The notes under the pieces: generated by a model
Told to the model about the DNA's origin: nothing
What the model saw: the letters and a program-made list of their open reading frames with translations, nothing else
The model's database searches: none
Assembly (NCBI GenBank): GCA_012295275.1
Contig: CM022666.1
Coordinates: 13,693,106 to 13,757,105 of the forward strand
Direction: 5' to 3'
From: Chrysomallon squamiferum
Taxonomy: Eukaryota > Mollusca > Gastropoda > Neomphalida > Peltospiridae
DNA: 64,000 nt
Part shown: positions 43,661 to 56,398 of the stretch, piece by piece
Numbering within the stretch: the stretch's first letter is position 1
Layout: each line of letters starts with the position of its first letter
Position numbers and translations under genes: made by a program

Positions 43661-44180
43661 TCTATTTTCTTGTATACTTGTTCCCTGAAATCTTTTCACT
43701 GGGAAATTTTCAGAGGAATATGGAAATTTAAATGATCAGCTTGATATTTCGCGTAATTTCTTGAATATCAGTAATTATATAGCTTATACAGAACACCAAC
43801 GAAATATTTCAAAATAAAAAGGAACGTGACTGAAAATCGTTTCTAAACAGCGCCATCACTGTACGGTACGGACGCGCAATACAAAACACTGTTTTAATAT
43901 TGTGAATTAGAACCCGCTTCACTGGTTCAGTCTGGGTAGCAGGATGTTTGTAGAATCAATGTCGGGTTCACTGCCCTGGTGCCATTTGATCTGATCAAAG
44001 CTACCTCTTTTTATTCATTTGTTCATTTATTCGTTTGTTCGTTAATATTCATTTATACAAAAATACATGCATTCATTCATTCATTCACGTTCGTTCATTC
44101 ATTAAGATGGTGACTAATATGGTTTGAAAAAAAAAGTTCATTCGTTCGCAAAACCATTATGATACGTGTCCTTTTACAAT
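40936..44180. other. Non-coding tract with homopolymers
   Basis: Contains A-run 41,246-41,269, TA run near 41,769-41,786, T-runs near 41,937-41,958, 42,224-42,243 and 42,627-42,647, and an (ATT)n/(ATTT)n block at about 43,567-43,662. Complex islands at 40,960-41,220, 41,340-41,560 and 43,100-43,260 code for nothing I recognise. Confidence 0.5.
43917..43980 (+). other. tRNA-like A/B box pair (possible SINE head)
   Basis: TGGTTCAGTCTGGGTAGCA (43,923-43,941) resembles a Pol III A box with a tRNA D-arm, and GGGTTCACTGCCC (43,964-43,976) resembles a B box. Their spacing (about 41 bp start to start) suits a tRNA gene. Acceptor-stem pairing is poor, so a degenerate tRNA or tRNA-derived SINE is likelier than a working tRNA. 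Confidence 0.3.
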
Positions 44181-44213
44181 TATCTCTCTCTCTCTCTCTC
44201 TCACACACACATC

Positions 44214-44286
<73 letters not shown>

Positions 44287-44290
44287 ACAC
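44181..44290. repeat. (CT)n then (CA)n
   Basis: CT tract of about 20 bp, then CA repeats to about 44,290 (uninterrupted from about 44,217). Confidence 0.96.
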
Positions 44291-44450
44291 AAACACTCCC
44301 ATTCTCTCAAGTATCCTTCAAAATTTATAATTTCAAATTATAAACATTAAGGTTTTGTGTCGGAAACCTTCCCCGTACAAAAAAACATAATTCACCCCTG
44401 ATTTTCTCTTTCGTCTTTTTCTTATTTCTTTTTCTATACCACTCGTCATT

Positions 44451-44500
44451 CATTCGATCATTCATTCATTCATTCATTCATTCATTCATTCATTCACTCA
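44451..44500. repeat. (ATTC)n tetranucleotide
   Basis: About 45 bp of CATT/ATTC repeats; a shorter related tract lies at about 44,070-44,103. Confidence 0.94.
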
Positions 44501-44629
44501 CTCAATCAGTCACACAATCAATCCTTTTCTCATCATACGTTTTATCTTTCTTTCTTTGCACTTTCTAGCCATCCTACCGAAGCAGTTTTTCACAGACTCG
44601 ACTCCATCCGATACCGAAAAAAAAAAAAA

Positions 44630-45055
44630 AAAAAAAAGGCTCCAGATCCGTTTGAAAAACTGCGTCCTCCCACTGGAAAGGATATTGGCGCGGCGTGTTT
44701 TCCTGGAAGTCCAAGGAAGCGTATTCAATCAATCATTAACATTCCAGGTCCGTCCGAGTTAGCGTAGATTGAACCAATACAAATTTCAATTAACGCCAGA
44801 TTGCCAAAGCTGCGTGAAACATTCTGCCGGTGACTTCAGAGTCGTGCTTTACCCTCGAGTGCTTGTCGAGTCAGATTAATTTATACCGGGGCCGTCGTCG
44901 CAGGAAGACGGGGGTTACGATGGATGTCGTTGTAGGGCAGCTGTGAGAACTGAAAGAACATGATCGACGAGGGAGCCGGTTGTGAGTCTTTGATTGTCGC
45001 CACGCGGTGAATGAATGATCAACGACATTGCGTCATAATTATTTTAACATTAAAA
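44630..45055. other. Repeat-free, GC-richer island (candidate regulatory block)
   Basis: About 420 bp of balanced composition in an AT-rich, repeat-rich setting. It contains TCAATCAATCATTAAC (near 44,727; PBX/Hox-like), two AATTAA-type cores, CTTTGATT (near 44,990; TCF-like) and TGCGTCATAA (near 45,028). No coding frame with a recognisable domain. Confidence 0.35.
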
Positions 45056-45824
45056 GTTGGTAATTTTTTTTTAAAATTAATTAATTAATTAATTTATTTC
45101 GAGGGATTAGTTGAGTTATTTTAATTTTATTTGTTTACTTCTTTTTTTTTTTATCTTGGTTTTTGTTAATATTGAAAGTAAAAGAAGTTTTTTTTTCGTA
45201 TCTCGTCTTTTTGCATTTGAGGACAGACAATCAAAGTTCGACGACCTCTCGTTGTATTTGAACATTCAGCGTTTTACGGTTCTCTTCGCGTTGTTTTTAC
45301 ATATTTCAAGTCAGAGAAGGAAGGAATGTTTAACGACATGGTAACGCTTTAATGTAGCTGAGTACTTTTTCTTTGTTAATGCTAATTAACTTGACTCCTT
45401 TGAACGAGACTAATACTTACTAACCCTTCAATATTCCACTGAAAATTTCCCAGCGAAAAGATATCAGGGAACAAGAATACAAGAACAGAAAATAAAAAAT
45501 AAAAAAAATAAAAAAAATTAGTAATATTAATAATAATAAATAATAAATAAATCGTGAATGAATCTAATATCGCTGTAATATTCTAACGTTACTATTATGA
45601 GGTGTCAGTTTTCGTTTTCCTCGTGTAAGATAAGATAAGACAGGAAGCTCTGCTGAGCTCTACAGACATTTCGCAGCAAGGTGTCGCTTTTGTAATCTTC
45701 TTCCCACAGACTATCCATCCCTCCGTCTGTCCGCCTTCTAATTACCTACACGTTCATTCATTCGTCCATCCATGCATCAGTTCATTCATCCATTCATTAT
45801 CTGATATTTCTCTATATATTTTTC
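45056..45824. other. Non-coding spacer
   Basis: TTAATTAA run (45,076-45,094), T-rich DNA, complex sequence to 45,480 and AAT-rich tract near 45,520-45,550. No gene recognised. Confidence 0.5.
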
Positions 45825-45883
45825 TGTTTGTCTGCCTGTCTGTCTTTCTATTTACTTATCTATCTACCTACCTACCTACCTAC

Positions 45884-45963
<80 letters not shown>

Positions 45964-45992
45964 GTCTATCTATCTATCTATCTGTCTATCTA

Positions 45993-46071
<79 letters not shown>

Positions 46072-46214
46072 ATCTGTCTGTCTGTCTATCTATCTTTCTA
46101 TCTGTCTGTCTGTCTGTCTGTATGTCTGTCTGTCTATCTATCTTTCTATCTGTCTGTCTGTCTGTCTATCTATCTTTCTATCTGTCTGTCTGTCTATGTC
46201 TATCTATCTTTCTA

Positions 46215-46249
<35 letters not shown>

Positions 46250-46266
46250 GTCTATCTATATATCTA

Positions 46267-46301
<35 letters not shown>

Positions 46302-46310
46302 TATCTACCT
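45825..46310. repeat. Compound GATA/GACA tetranucleotide array
   Basis: About 480 bp of CTAT and CTGT units (GATA and GACA on the other strand) alternating in blocks, with CTAC and CTTT variants. Because four is not a multiple of three, one frame stays open as a Leu-Ser-Ile/Val-Cys-Tyr polymer, which is not a protein. Confidence 0.97.
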
Positions 46311-46910
46311 GTCTATTTTTTTTATTTACCGCCTTTTGGACTAAATACCGAAGTATCAAAGGTCGTGACAGGAAATGATAGTAACTGATATCTGCAGATT
46401 TCCTTTCTGTTATCTTTAGAAATGAGATTAGAAAAAGACTGTGATCTGGATATTAAAAATAAATCGTGTTACAAATCGTTCTGCCTGCAGCAGACGGAGT
46501 TTGCGGGTTTTCGCGCCACTTCATGGACTCGCAGTCTTACAGCCTCGTTTCAGGATTGGCAGAAAACAGACGACTGCTGTCTGAATTGCAGGTAGTTCCA
46601 ACTGAATCAGGCAAGTAATACAATATATCTGTGTGTCAATACAGAGAAATAAATACCGAGATAAAAAAAGAGAAAAAAAAAGAAAGACAGCAGAAAAATA
46701 GATCGCTCGAATTACTTACATTGCAGATAAATATGACACAGCCGATTATCGGTAAGGTAGACATAGTTATTAATTCGACTGAAAACTTGATTATAATCAG
46801 ACAATAATTATTATAAATGTGCATAAGCTTCAAATGTCTGAATTAATTTTAAAAAATGTGTAAAGAAAATTAAATTACTCAGAGAGTTCATCCAGATCTA
46901 TCTATCTCTC
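46311..46910. other. Non-coding spacer
   Basis: Complex sequence, including a balanced island at about 46,460-46,620. No exon recognised. Confidence 0.5.
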
Positions 46911-46911
46911 C

Positions 46912-46978
<67 letters not shown>

Positions 46979-47021
46979 GATAAATAATAATAATAATAAA
47001 TTAGTAATGATGATGATGATG

Positions 47022-47069
<48 letters not shown>
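46911..47069. repeat. (AAT)n with GAT insert
   Basis: AAT arrays at about 46,912-46,974 and 47,021-47,069 separated by ATAGATAAAT and GATGAT units. Confidence 0.95.
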
Positions 47070-48177
47070 TTTTTTGCATATATTGTTATGCCAGTAAAAT
47101 ATATAATTATAAAATAAAATGATGCAGAGAAAAATAAAAAAAAAATAAAAATTTAATTAACAAAAATAGTTAGGTGATAAAAGGTAAAAACATCGAGCAT
47201 CGAAAGTGAATGCATAATTTATGAAACCGTTAAAACGTCTGAAGTAAAACGTGCCTTAAAAGGAATGTTTAACATTTTATAAGCACACAAGCGACGCACG
47301 TGAATACCGAAGCGAAGAGCAGACGATGAAAAATAGCCCTGAAATTAACATCTACGCTACTTGCCGAGTATTTATTAGATTTTCAAATAACAGACGAGCT
47401 CATGGAAAATAACTATGGTTTTCCCCGAGGATCTAAAATGGCAGGTTTTTTTTTCTTTCTGAGAATGACGAATAAAACTGCGACTGGTGGAAACATAGCG
47501 TGTGCAGTGTCTAATTGAGCGTTCTCTGTTTCAGCTTGAGTAATAATGTCTGTTGAAAGTAATTCTCATAATGGTTCCCTGGCTACCACTAACACTGTAT
47601 TTAAATCTTTATTATTTTATTACTTTTTTTTGTTGTTTTTGTTTCTTAAATGTGCTGCTGGTAATCATCAAACGTTTTTTTAGCAAATCGGTACTTTCCC
47701 ATTTTTTTCGTGCCTGCTCGGAACATTTCGTAACTTTTCGACAGAAGCTTTTACAGTCTCTCGATGTTTTCTTTCGTTATATTTCATTTAGTTAAACCTT
47801 CTTTTTTCTTTCCATTTATTAATTAATATATTTATTTTCATAATTTGCATTCAGTTATTTTGTGTTATTAATCTTCACACTCTATGCTGTACATTAGTTT
47901 ACTTCCTTAAATTTTCTTATTTGCCTTCAGTTATTTCTTAAAAGTCGATGTCCACATAAACATCTTAATAACGAACACAAACCTGTAAACATCTAATTAA
48001 ATCAAGTTTGCCGGAAACGGGAAGCCATATTAGATCCAGACGCCTAAGTATTAATGGAGCAACTCTCAGTTCCCGTTTTCGGCATTCTTCGTGCATTTTC
48101 GTCTCTCATTACGAAGAAGAATGTTTCTAGCAGTAGCAGAATGTTATAAACAGATGTCAGTCATACTTTATTTATTT
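47070..48177. other. Non-coding complex sequence with a short inverted repeat
   Basis: Mostly unique-looking. GCCGGAAACGGGAA (48,010-48,023) and TTCCCGTTTTCGGC (48,070-48,083) are inverted with one mismatch. No gene recognised. Confidence 0.5.
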
Positions 48178-48215
<38 letters not shown>

Positions 48216-48497
48216 TTATAACTATTATTATTATTATTATTATTATAAGTGGTAGCAGCAGCACTACTAGTAGTAATAGGAATAGTAGTAGTAGTAATAG
48301 TGATTTCTGTACATATAAATATGTATATTTGCGTGCATGTATATATATATTTTTTTATTTTATTTTTATCTATACTGCATATAAAGTCAATTTTGCCAGA
48401 TAGAGTATTGTTTAAATATTAACATAGAAACATAATAATAATAATAATAATAATAATATAGAAATAAATAAATAACTAGAATAATAAATAATAATAA

Positions 48498-48551
<54 letters not shown>

Positions 48552-48595
48552 CAATAAAATAAAATAAAATAATAATAATAAATAAACTAAGAAAA
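48178..48595. repeat. (ATC)n, (ATT)n, (AGT) and (AAT)n arrays
   Basis: ATC array 48,178-48,215, ATT array about 48,224-48,246, AGT-rich tract to 48,300, AAT arrays at 48,431-48,458 and 48,498-48,546. Confidence 0.94.
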
Positions 48596-49514
48596 CGAAA
48601 ACGAAGCCACATGAATCGATCTAACAACCTAATAAAGCACAAGCTCGTTTAGTTAATGTATTGTTAAACTGTTATGGCTGGTGTACAGTTTTTATTGATT
48701 TTTTTTCTTCTCGTTTCAGTATAAAGTTGAAATAAACACCAAACACCTGAGGTCTGTGATGCAGTGAACACAAAACACAGTATAATGATTATGGGCAAGA
48801 ATAAATAAAATAAATTTTAAAACTAAAAGCAACAAAAAAACTACCCCCAAAACGCCTGAGTATATCTTAAACTGTCAGTCAGTAAATTCATTTATTCACG
48901 CTGTCCTCTGAAATTTGTCCAATTCCTCTTTTCATCCATTAACAGTTTCGTCTATTCATTGAACACTCTAAAAACGATATTTCTTCAACTTCAGGTTAAA
49001 CCCATTAGCGTTACATTTGCGAAGACGCAGAGGGCTGTTAAATACTCCCACAGCAACGTCGGCCATTACGTTTCACGTGATCTATTGCCAACAGCTACGG
49101 CCCGACTGAACTGAATTTTTACTCCGATGATGGAAAAAGCCTGTCTTTGATGCTTCAGTAACGTTTATTACAACCTTATTCTTTTTCCTTTTTTTTTTTT
49201 TTTTTTTTTTTTCTTTTTTTCTTTTTGTCGATAATGATTGTGTGTTCATGTCTCTCTCTGTGGTATTATATGTGTTATCATGATCCGATTTTTGACGGTC
49301 GATGTCTTTCACAAGCAGTCACCGGTAAATATTTAAGCCGACGCGCAAGAAATTGAGAGACCACTTCTTTGATATGGATCGTGGTTTAGTGTTGAAGCAA
49401 AAGGTTATTTTTCTTTCTGCGTGTTACATAAGAACATGTTGGCTTGTTTTTATTTCTTTTTCTGTTTCTTGCATATTTATTTATTTATTTAATTTATTTA
49501 TTGTCGTGTTTTTA

Positions 49515-49545
<31 letters not shown>

Positions 49546-49601
49546 AAAAAAAAAAAAAAAAAAACAAACAGGCATTTGAGCAATATCTAGTTGCGTCTTT
49601 A

Positions 49602-49604
<3 letters not shown>
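48596..49604. other. Non-coding spacer
   Basis: Complex AT-rich sequence with a T-run of about 23 (49,190-49,212) and a TA run next to an A-run (49,520-49,564). Nothing recognised. Confidence 0.5.
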
Positions 49605-49666
<62 letters not shown>

Positions 49667-49735
49667 AATAAATAAAATAAAAAATTAAAATAAAATAAAA
49701 ATAAAAAATAAAAATAAAAAATAAAATAAATAAAC
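49605..49735. repeat. (CT)n then AAAT/AAAAAT-rich tract
   Basis: CT array of about 60 bp, then about 70 bp of A-rich tetra- and hexanucleotide-like units. Confidence 0.95.
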
Positions 49736-50660
49736 CATTCTCAGTTTGTTTTTAAATTTTATTACAAAAACGCAATCTTGAATCTATAAAAATATATATA
49801 TATATATATATATATATACATTTTAATGTTGGCGCCGTAGCTGACGTCGTAAAAATTCCTTTGTGAATTCTTTTTTTTTCACAGTTTGATCCCATAACAT
49901 ACACTCAAATAATTTTCACATTATTTTATTTTATTTATTACTTTAACATTTTTTTCTCTTTATATCTTGAAGATATCAAATACATAAGGTTAAGCCCCGG
50001 TTTTAAAATGAACCTTTCTCAGCACCAGCATTTCTTTCTTTCTTTTATTTATTTAATTAATTTTATTTATTTATTATTATGTGTTTTTGTATTTATTTAT
50101 TTATTATCAGCGTCTATATCGCATTCTGTAAAAAAAACAAGCACAATATTTGACGTTTATAAGAATCATAATCGTCTAAAAATAACACAAACACGAACGA
50201 CGACGTAAAATATTTCTTGGTAAATTCCTCCGTGTTCTGTGGTCACATAAAGTTAAAGCGATATTCATCTTTCGTGTCATGATAATTACCAATTTTGTAT
50301 TTTCCCTGTCTGGACGTCATTATTGGTCATTTAAAACCGATCATTTCGTTTTAGAATGGCTTCGAGCTTTCATTACCGCCATCTTAATAATCAGCCAGTA
50401 CGACTCCCGCCATCAGCTCCTTCTAATAGCCTCAGCGTTGAAGTGTAGTAAATTAGGTTTTCCTTGTACAGGCAGTATTTGAAAATTAAGTCATCACATT
50501 GTCGGTGTTGTCATGGTGCACTGTTACCGGCTTGTTAATATGGTCATATTGTTAAAATTGATACTGTTGTTAAAAAACGAAACGAAACGAAATGTTCTGT
50601 AACTATGATTTGGGCTTATTTAGTGTCATTAAATTATTATTATTATTTTTTTTTTTATAT
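49736..50660. other. Non-coding spacer
   Basis: TA run (49,792-49,817), ATTT-rich DNA around 50,045-50,106 and a complex island (50,200-50,570) with no recognised domain. Confidence 0.5.
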
Positions 50661-50678
50661 ATATCATTTACGCAAAAA

Positions 50679-50763
<85 letters not shown>

Positions 50764-50765
50764 GT
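50661..50765. repeat. (AAAT)n then (AAT)n
   Basis: AAAT array of about 35 bp and AAT array of about 50 bp. Confidence 0.95.
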
Positions 50766-50856
50766 AAAAATTTAAAAAAGACTAAAAAAAAAAAAATTAA
50801 AACCTTAGAAATATTGATTTACAAAGTCAGAAATAGAAAAGTATATATGTATATAT

Positions 50857-50997
50857 AATCTATTTATTAAAAAACATTTTTTTTTTTTAGGTAATTATTT
50901 CGTTTAAAATGAATTTACCAAACAGACGGAATACATATTAACTGATTTTAAACGAAATAATTACCTAGAACCCAAACTGTTTTTTAATAAATAGATT
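50857..50997. repeat. Inverted repeat with 53-bp arms
   Basis: Left arm 50,857-50,910 and right arm 50,945-50,997 are reverse complements at nearly every position outside a poly-T stretch; the spacer is 34 bp. Outer ends read AATCTATTTATTAAAAAAC, inner ends AGGTAATTATTTCGTTTAAA. Where the right arm implies AGTTTGGGTTC the left arm has a T-run. It would form a strong hairpin. Confidence 0.9.
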
Positions 50998-51128
50998 CAC
51001 AGTGGTTGAGGTACAACACAAAACGAAAAAAAAAAAAAAAAAAATACTGCGACTTTCTGGTATAATTGAAAACAAGCAGGATGTTCAGCCACTGCCAGAA
51101 CCAGCTGCAAAAGTTATATCCTCCATTT

Positions 51129-51159
<31 letters not shown>

Positions 51160-54050
51160 AAGACACATGTACATCTTTCTGCAGACGCAAATCAAGGATA
51201 TCTCTAGTTCATTTACGTTTCTATTTTACAAGATACATGTACTGGAATACATTTTAAAGCCCGTTGTTGATTGCTAATCGATACTTCTATGCCTTTTTTT
51301 TTTTTTTTTTTTTTTCATCTGATTAATTTGATATACAAGAAACAGCTCACAAAAGACTCGGAGTTACTTTCAAATTCCAAGAAGAAAGGGAGACGACCCG
51401 TTAAATTAAATTATTCTTGATGAAAAAAAGAGAGAAATAAATAGAATCTTCTAGAAGCTAACTGTGATGTGCCTCTTTGCTTGTCTTCTGCTTCGTTTTT
51501 CTTCATTTTCTTCTATTTTATTTCTTTTTAACGTTAATTAAACATTATCGATTTTTGTCTCCTTTGTTGCAGACGACAAACGTTGTGTGTAAACAGCCTT
51601 CTTTTAAAGTAATGTCTTTGAAAATGGTTTATTTCAAGAAAGAATGTTTGCCCACGTTAGATGATGTATCTACAATGCGAGTGAAATTTGATTATGTAAA
51701 GATAGCAGGATTAAAAAAAAGGAATAATAATAATAAAAGAAAATATCAAAGAATATAAATGAACAAAAGAAGAAGAAGAAGAAAAAAAAAAAAATTCGAA
51801 AGTATTCGCAAACAACAAGATTACCAGTAGCTCTTACAAAAACGACAAAACAGAAAAATCTTTACCTAAGATATAAATTAGCTTTTTGTTCGACGTCGCA
51901 AGTTAAAACTCTTACGATCATCGACAAGCGTTCAATAATCGATGGCTGTCTTTGATTTCAGACAGTAAGCGATATTCTTTGATGAAAGCATTTCGCAGTA
52001 CATTGATTACCTATGTGATCAGCGTGTGCTATACACTGCATTTCAATTTGCAGCCTAGTGTGCACTTTGAATACGAGAAAGATGTATCGAAAATAACGTC
52101 GGATTACATTTGGATTCTGCTTTCTCTATTTCAAAGGTTTTACACTTGAATTGTTTAATGTCAGAAAGGTAACGATTATTCTGTAAGCAATTTTGTATAG
52201 CCACGGGATAATTGGAAATTTTGCAAGAACACGCGATACTAAATAAATGATTATAAGCCAATGTAATACCCATAAAGTTTCCGCTTAGGAGATTCAGTGA
52301 CTTGATTATAATAATGGGATAAGGTAATTGTCGTAAGCTTCAGTGTAAATAATCGTAAGGAGAAAATCACTGGAGTCAGAATTACATCACACAAATCCAC
52401 TTCTAGGATGTATAGTTCCAGTAGAAGGTGATATCGGGATCAGTTAGATTTAAAATGTCAGTTTACTGCTGAACGATATAAATCATTTTATTCTCTTTTC
52501 ATGGATGAAAGCTACTTTCTTTACTGTACTAATATAAAGATCAAACACGAGTGAATGCACGCTGGTAAGATGAAAATGAGAAATAAACACTGGTTGATTT
52601 AACAAGTCAAAGTCGTCTTAGACAGTTTTATTTCATATCTGATGAACAACAAATCGCATTCAGTAAAAACCTCTGATGATAGTGCATAGATTCTGATCAC
52701 CTAAAGTACTTTGCTTATTTTACATTCAAAAGAAAACCGGTTACCCTTGTTTAATGCGTCGTATGAAATAAATGACAGAAAAAACCAGGCTGTCTCCTTT
52801 ATTCCAATATAAAACTTCGTCCCTACGACGTCATCACCTCCGGGGTCATCGATCTTCGCCCTGCAGACGATAGTCGGCCCTTCAGCGTTACAAAAGAAAT
52901 GACCATTCTTCACGGAATATACGAGGTTACGAATATTAATAACCTCCCCTTACTAGCCTCTCGCATGAAAGAGTCGGATTGTGGTCGATGCTAACAGCGT
53001 TTGACAAGTTTATTACACGAAACTGATTATCATTGGACAAACCAGGAAATCTCAGTGAACCCGACAACGCTCTCTTGAGTTATGTTCAGATCTTTGTGGA
53101 GAAGATCTCGGATATTTGGTAAAATTATTGACCACCCTCTCTCTCTATTTCTCTCTGTTTCTCGTTCTGGGACCAGGCCACGGGTCAGTGACAAAGATAT
53201 CGCTAGGGGCAATACACGTCATGTGATTAATCCAATGTGACCGAAATAAAGTCCACTTTTTGGTTACGTCTTGAGTTTTGTTGCTGAGCCCTTAAGCTAA
53301 ATGTTAGAAGACGTTATTCTGTGTGTAATATCATAAAGCTACATCTAGATACAAGATCGTAGATATAATTTAAAATAATAAACTGAAGTGCACGACCTTT
53401 AAATCTTTCGCTGAGACATGGACATAATAATTGAAAGTGATGTAACATCAATAAAGCATAATTACTCATTTTTCATAGACAAACGATAAACTCAAGTTTT
53501 TAAAATAACTTACAATCAGATGCACGTAGCTCATGCTATTTTGCATTAAATGATAATTGTGGGAATAATTCATTCTAAATACCAAAAAAAAAAAAAAAAC
53601 AGATTTTCAGAGAGATTATAGATAAGACATGTAAAAGATGGAACGGGAAGATATAACTCAGTGACAGGGAGATTTCCAGTTCGATTCACATCAAATCGTT
53701 TACTCAGTTCACTGCGCTTCACTCTGTTACTTCTGTATTAAATGCCGAGCTTATGAACCTACGTATTATAATTTATATAAACTATTTTATATTACTGTTG
53801 TATGTCTATTCTGTGTTTATATTTTATACTTTTATACAAGGCATATATTACAGGCTGTATTAAGTCTTTGAAAAAAATAAAATGGTGGATGAAAAGTGGA
53901 TAATAGATGCGGTTTAATTCTAAGGCTGTTATAATTTCTTCTAAGTGAAAATACCTATTAATAATTCATTCGGTAATATATTTTGTTTGTAAATGTTTAA
54001 CGTTTGTGAAAAATAACATATAATTATAAAAATATAAAAATAATTTAAAA
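50998..54050. other. Non-coding tract upstream of beta carbonic anhydrase
   Basis: A-run and T-runs to about 51,320, then about 2.5 kb with few repeats. Open frames at 51,952-52,149 (+) and 52,701-52,913 (-) have ordinary composition but no domain I recognise. TAACTCAGTGACAGGGAG...CCAGTTCGATTC at about 53,654-53,686 looks like a truncated Pol III A/B box pair. Confidence 0.45.
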
Positions 54051-54077
54051 TATAATAATAATAATAATAACAACAAC

Positions 54078-54126
<49 letters not shown>
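54051..54126. repeat. (AAT)n microsatellite
   Basis: AAT array of about 75 bp with an AACAAC insert. Confidence 0.96.
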
Positions 54127-54130
<4 letters not shown>

Positions 54131-54699
54131 TGATAATGATAATGATAAAGCCTAGGTTCGCTTTAGGTGTGAAGGTTTTAAAAAGAAAACGAGAGAAAGA
54201 ACGACAGGAAAAAAGAATCAATTAATTATTCGTTATATTTTAATTGTTAAATCTATTATTTATTTATTTATTTATTTTATTATTTAAACTGGACTCCAAA
54301 TGCCCTTCGCATAAAATACCATGTGTCCAACTCCTAATTGTCAACAGTCTAATAGAATACCAGGGTTTCTTGAAAATATTTATTATGATTATTTCTAAAT
54401 AGTTTTTGAATTTTAATAATAATAATATGAAGAAAAAGAAGAAGAAAAAGAAGAAGAAAGAAAGAAAGAAAGAAAGAAAATTGTTCATCGTAAGCACGGT
54501 GATATTTCACGTCAACTCTCGATCAATACCTGTCATTTTTTCTTTTTGTTTAAAAATATTTAGCGGAAAATAATGATGTATTATACAAGGATTATTTCCC
54601 TTGCCAAATCTTCTTATTTCACAGAAACCAAATAAATGTCATTAATAAATATTTATTAGGGGCAGAGGTTTATTTGACAAGAAGGGATACTGAAAAACC
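54127..54699 (+). promoter_or_regulatory. Presumed promoter and 5' UTR region of beta carbonic anhydrase
   Basis: This is the 570 bp immediately before the start codon. It holds ATTT (54,255-54,280) and GAAA (54,447-54,480) repeats and AT-rich DNA; I see no convincing TATA box or initiator. The transcription start cannot be placed, and a non-coding first exon further upstream is possible. Confidence 0.3.
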
Positions 54700-55440
54700 A
54701 TGCCTGGTATCAGCCATATTTTAAAGGGCATACTAAGATATAAAAAAATTGATCAAGTGTTTCTGGTAGAACAGTTCAAAAGTATAAGAGAAAATCCGGA
54801 GGTGAGTATACGGTTTTAAATTTTTTCGTCTTATGGTTTAGTTTAGCAGACGGATTGTGATATGTAGTAAGGGAGATAACTACATGTTTTCATTTCGTAC
54901 AAGGTTAATAAATTCTTGTGTATTTAATTATATTTAAATTTATAAACCATTTAGTTTTATATATATATTGAAAATGTAGACTTGTAAATTTCATTGTAAT
55001 GAATAGTAAAATTATAAGGGAGAGAGGTAATAAAAAATCAAAAATTATTTCTAAAAATATTAATATGGTACACATGACAGAAAAGACAGTGTAGGTTAAG
55101 TTAGTGCTACTGTACCTGCCTTGAGAAGTGTTAGTTAAAGGTTCATTTCACCTTGACGAGCCCATACTATTATTACTGACTACAAGGTCAAAGCATGTCA
55201 TGACCTCTCTGTTGAAAATATTATGTAGAAGATCTGCAGAATGAATTGGTTGGGGCAGCCTTTAGGGTTTTGACACCAGGTTCGTTCTCTCAAAACATTA
55301 TTATAAAAATGTCTTTAATATGTAAATAATATTACATTTAAAATTACATGTATATAAGGTATTCATCCAAGGTCCATATGCCTGTATTCAGCAGTATTAT
55401 GCATTTGTATTAATGTTGTTTGTGTGCATGTAATATATAT

Positions 55441-55516
<76 letters not shown>

Positions 55517-56336
55517 CACATTCTATAATTAATAACAATATTATCAAAAAGTTTAAAATGGTTAAAAAAAAAAAAAAATTGTTTTCAAAGTAATATGGAT
55601 TTTTTTCTCTCTCACATTTTCAGCCCATGGCTGTGTTTTTCACGTGCATTGACAGCAGAATGTTGGCATCAAGATTCACAAACAGTCAAGTTGGTGAGAC
55701 ATTTTTTGTCCGGAATGCAGGCAACATGGTCCCAGATTCAAGTATCACTGCCAACGAAGTGGGCAGTTCGACTGAGCCAGGTGCTCTGGAGTTAGGCTGC
55801 ATCATAAACAACATCAGACATGTTGTAGTCTGTGGGCATTCAGATTGTAAGGTATTTTAATATTTACCTTATTCATTTAGAAAAAGAAAATCTGTAAATG
55901 TTTATCTTAGTGACTTTTTCTATAGCTGTGTATATGTTTAAATATAGTCCTATATATTTTGCTTACCAAGTATATATGTATACATGGATTTTTGTCAATG
56001 TGTATGTTTAATATTAACATTTATGTGCATATCTCTTTGTAACAAATATGATTTTATTTACTATAACACAGTAATTTATTGACATACATCAAATCCAAAA
56101 AATTTAAATTACTTTATTAAAACAGATAAGTAACAGCTTTAGTAATCTATTTATAAATTTAATCACGTAACATATATTCATCCATAGTCCAGTTGCTTGG
56201 CCAGTGTGGATTTGGAAAACAATAGAAACCAATTACTTACCATGATACTGAATAATTATTAATGAATATTGGTTACACATGTACTTTATCTGATGTACTT
56301 GATTATTGATTGTGGTTAAACATATAAAAATAATTA

Positions 56337-56398
<62 letters not shown>

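Noticed and set aside
45828-46388. 186-codon Ser/Leu/Cys/Tyr-rich frame
   Set aside because: Coded entirely by GATA/GACA tetranucleotides.
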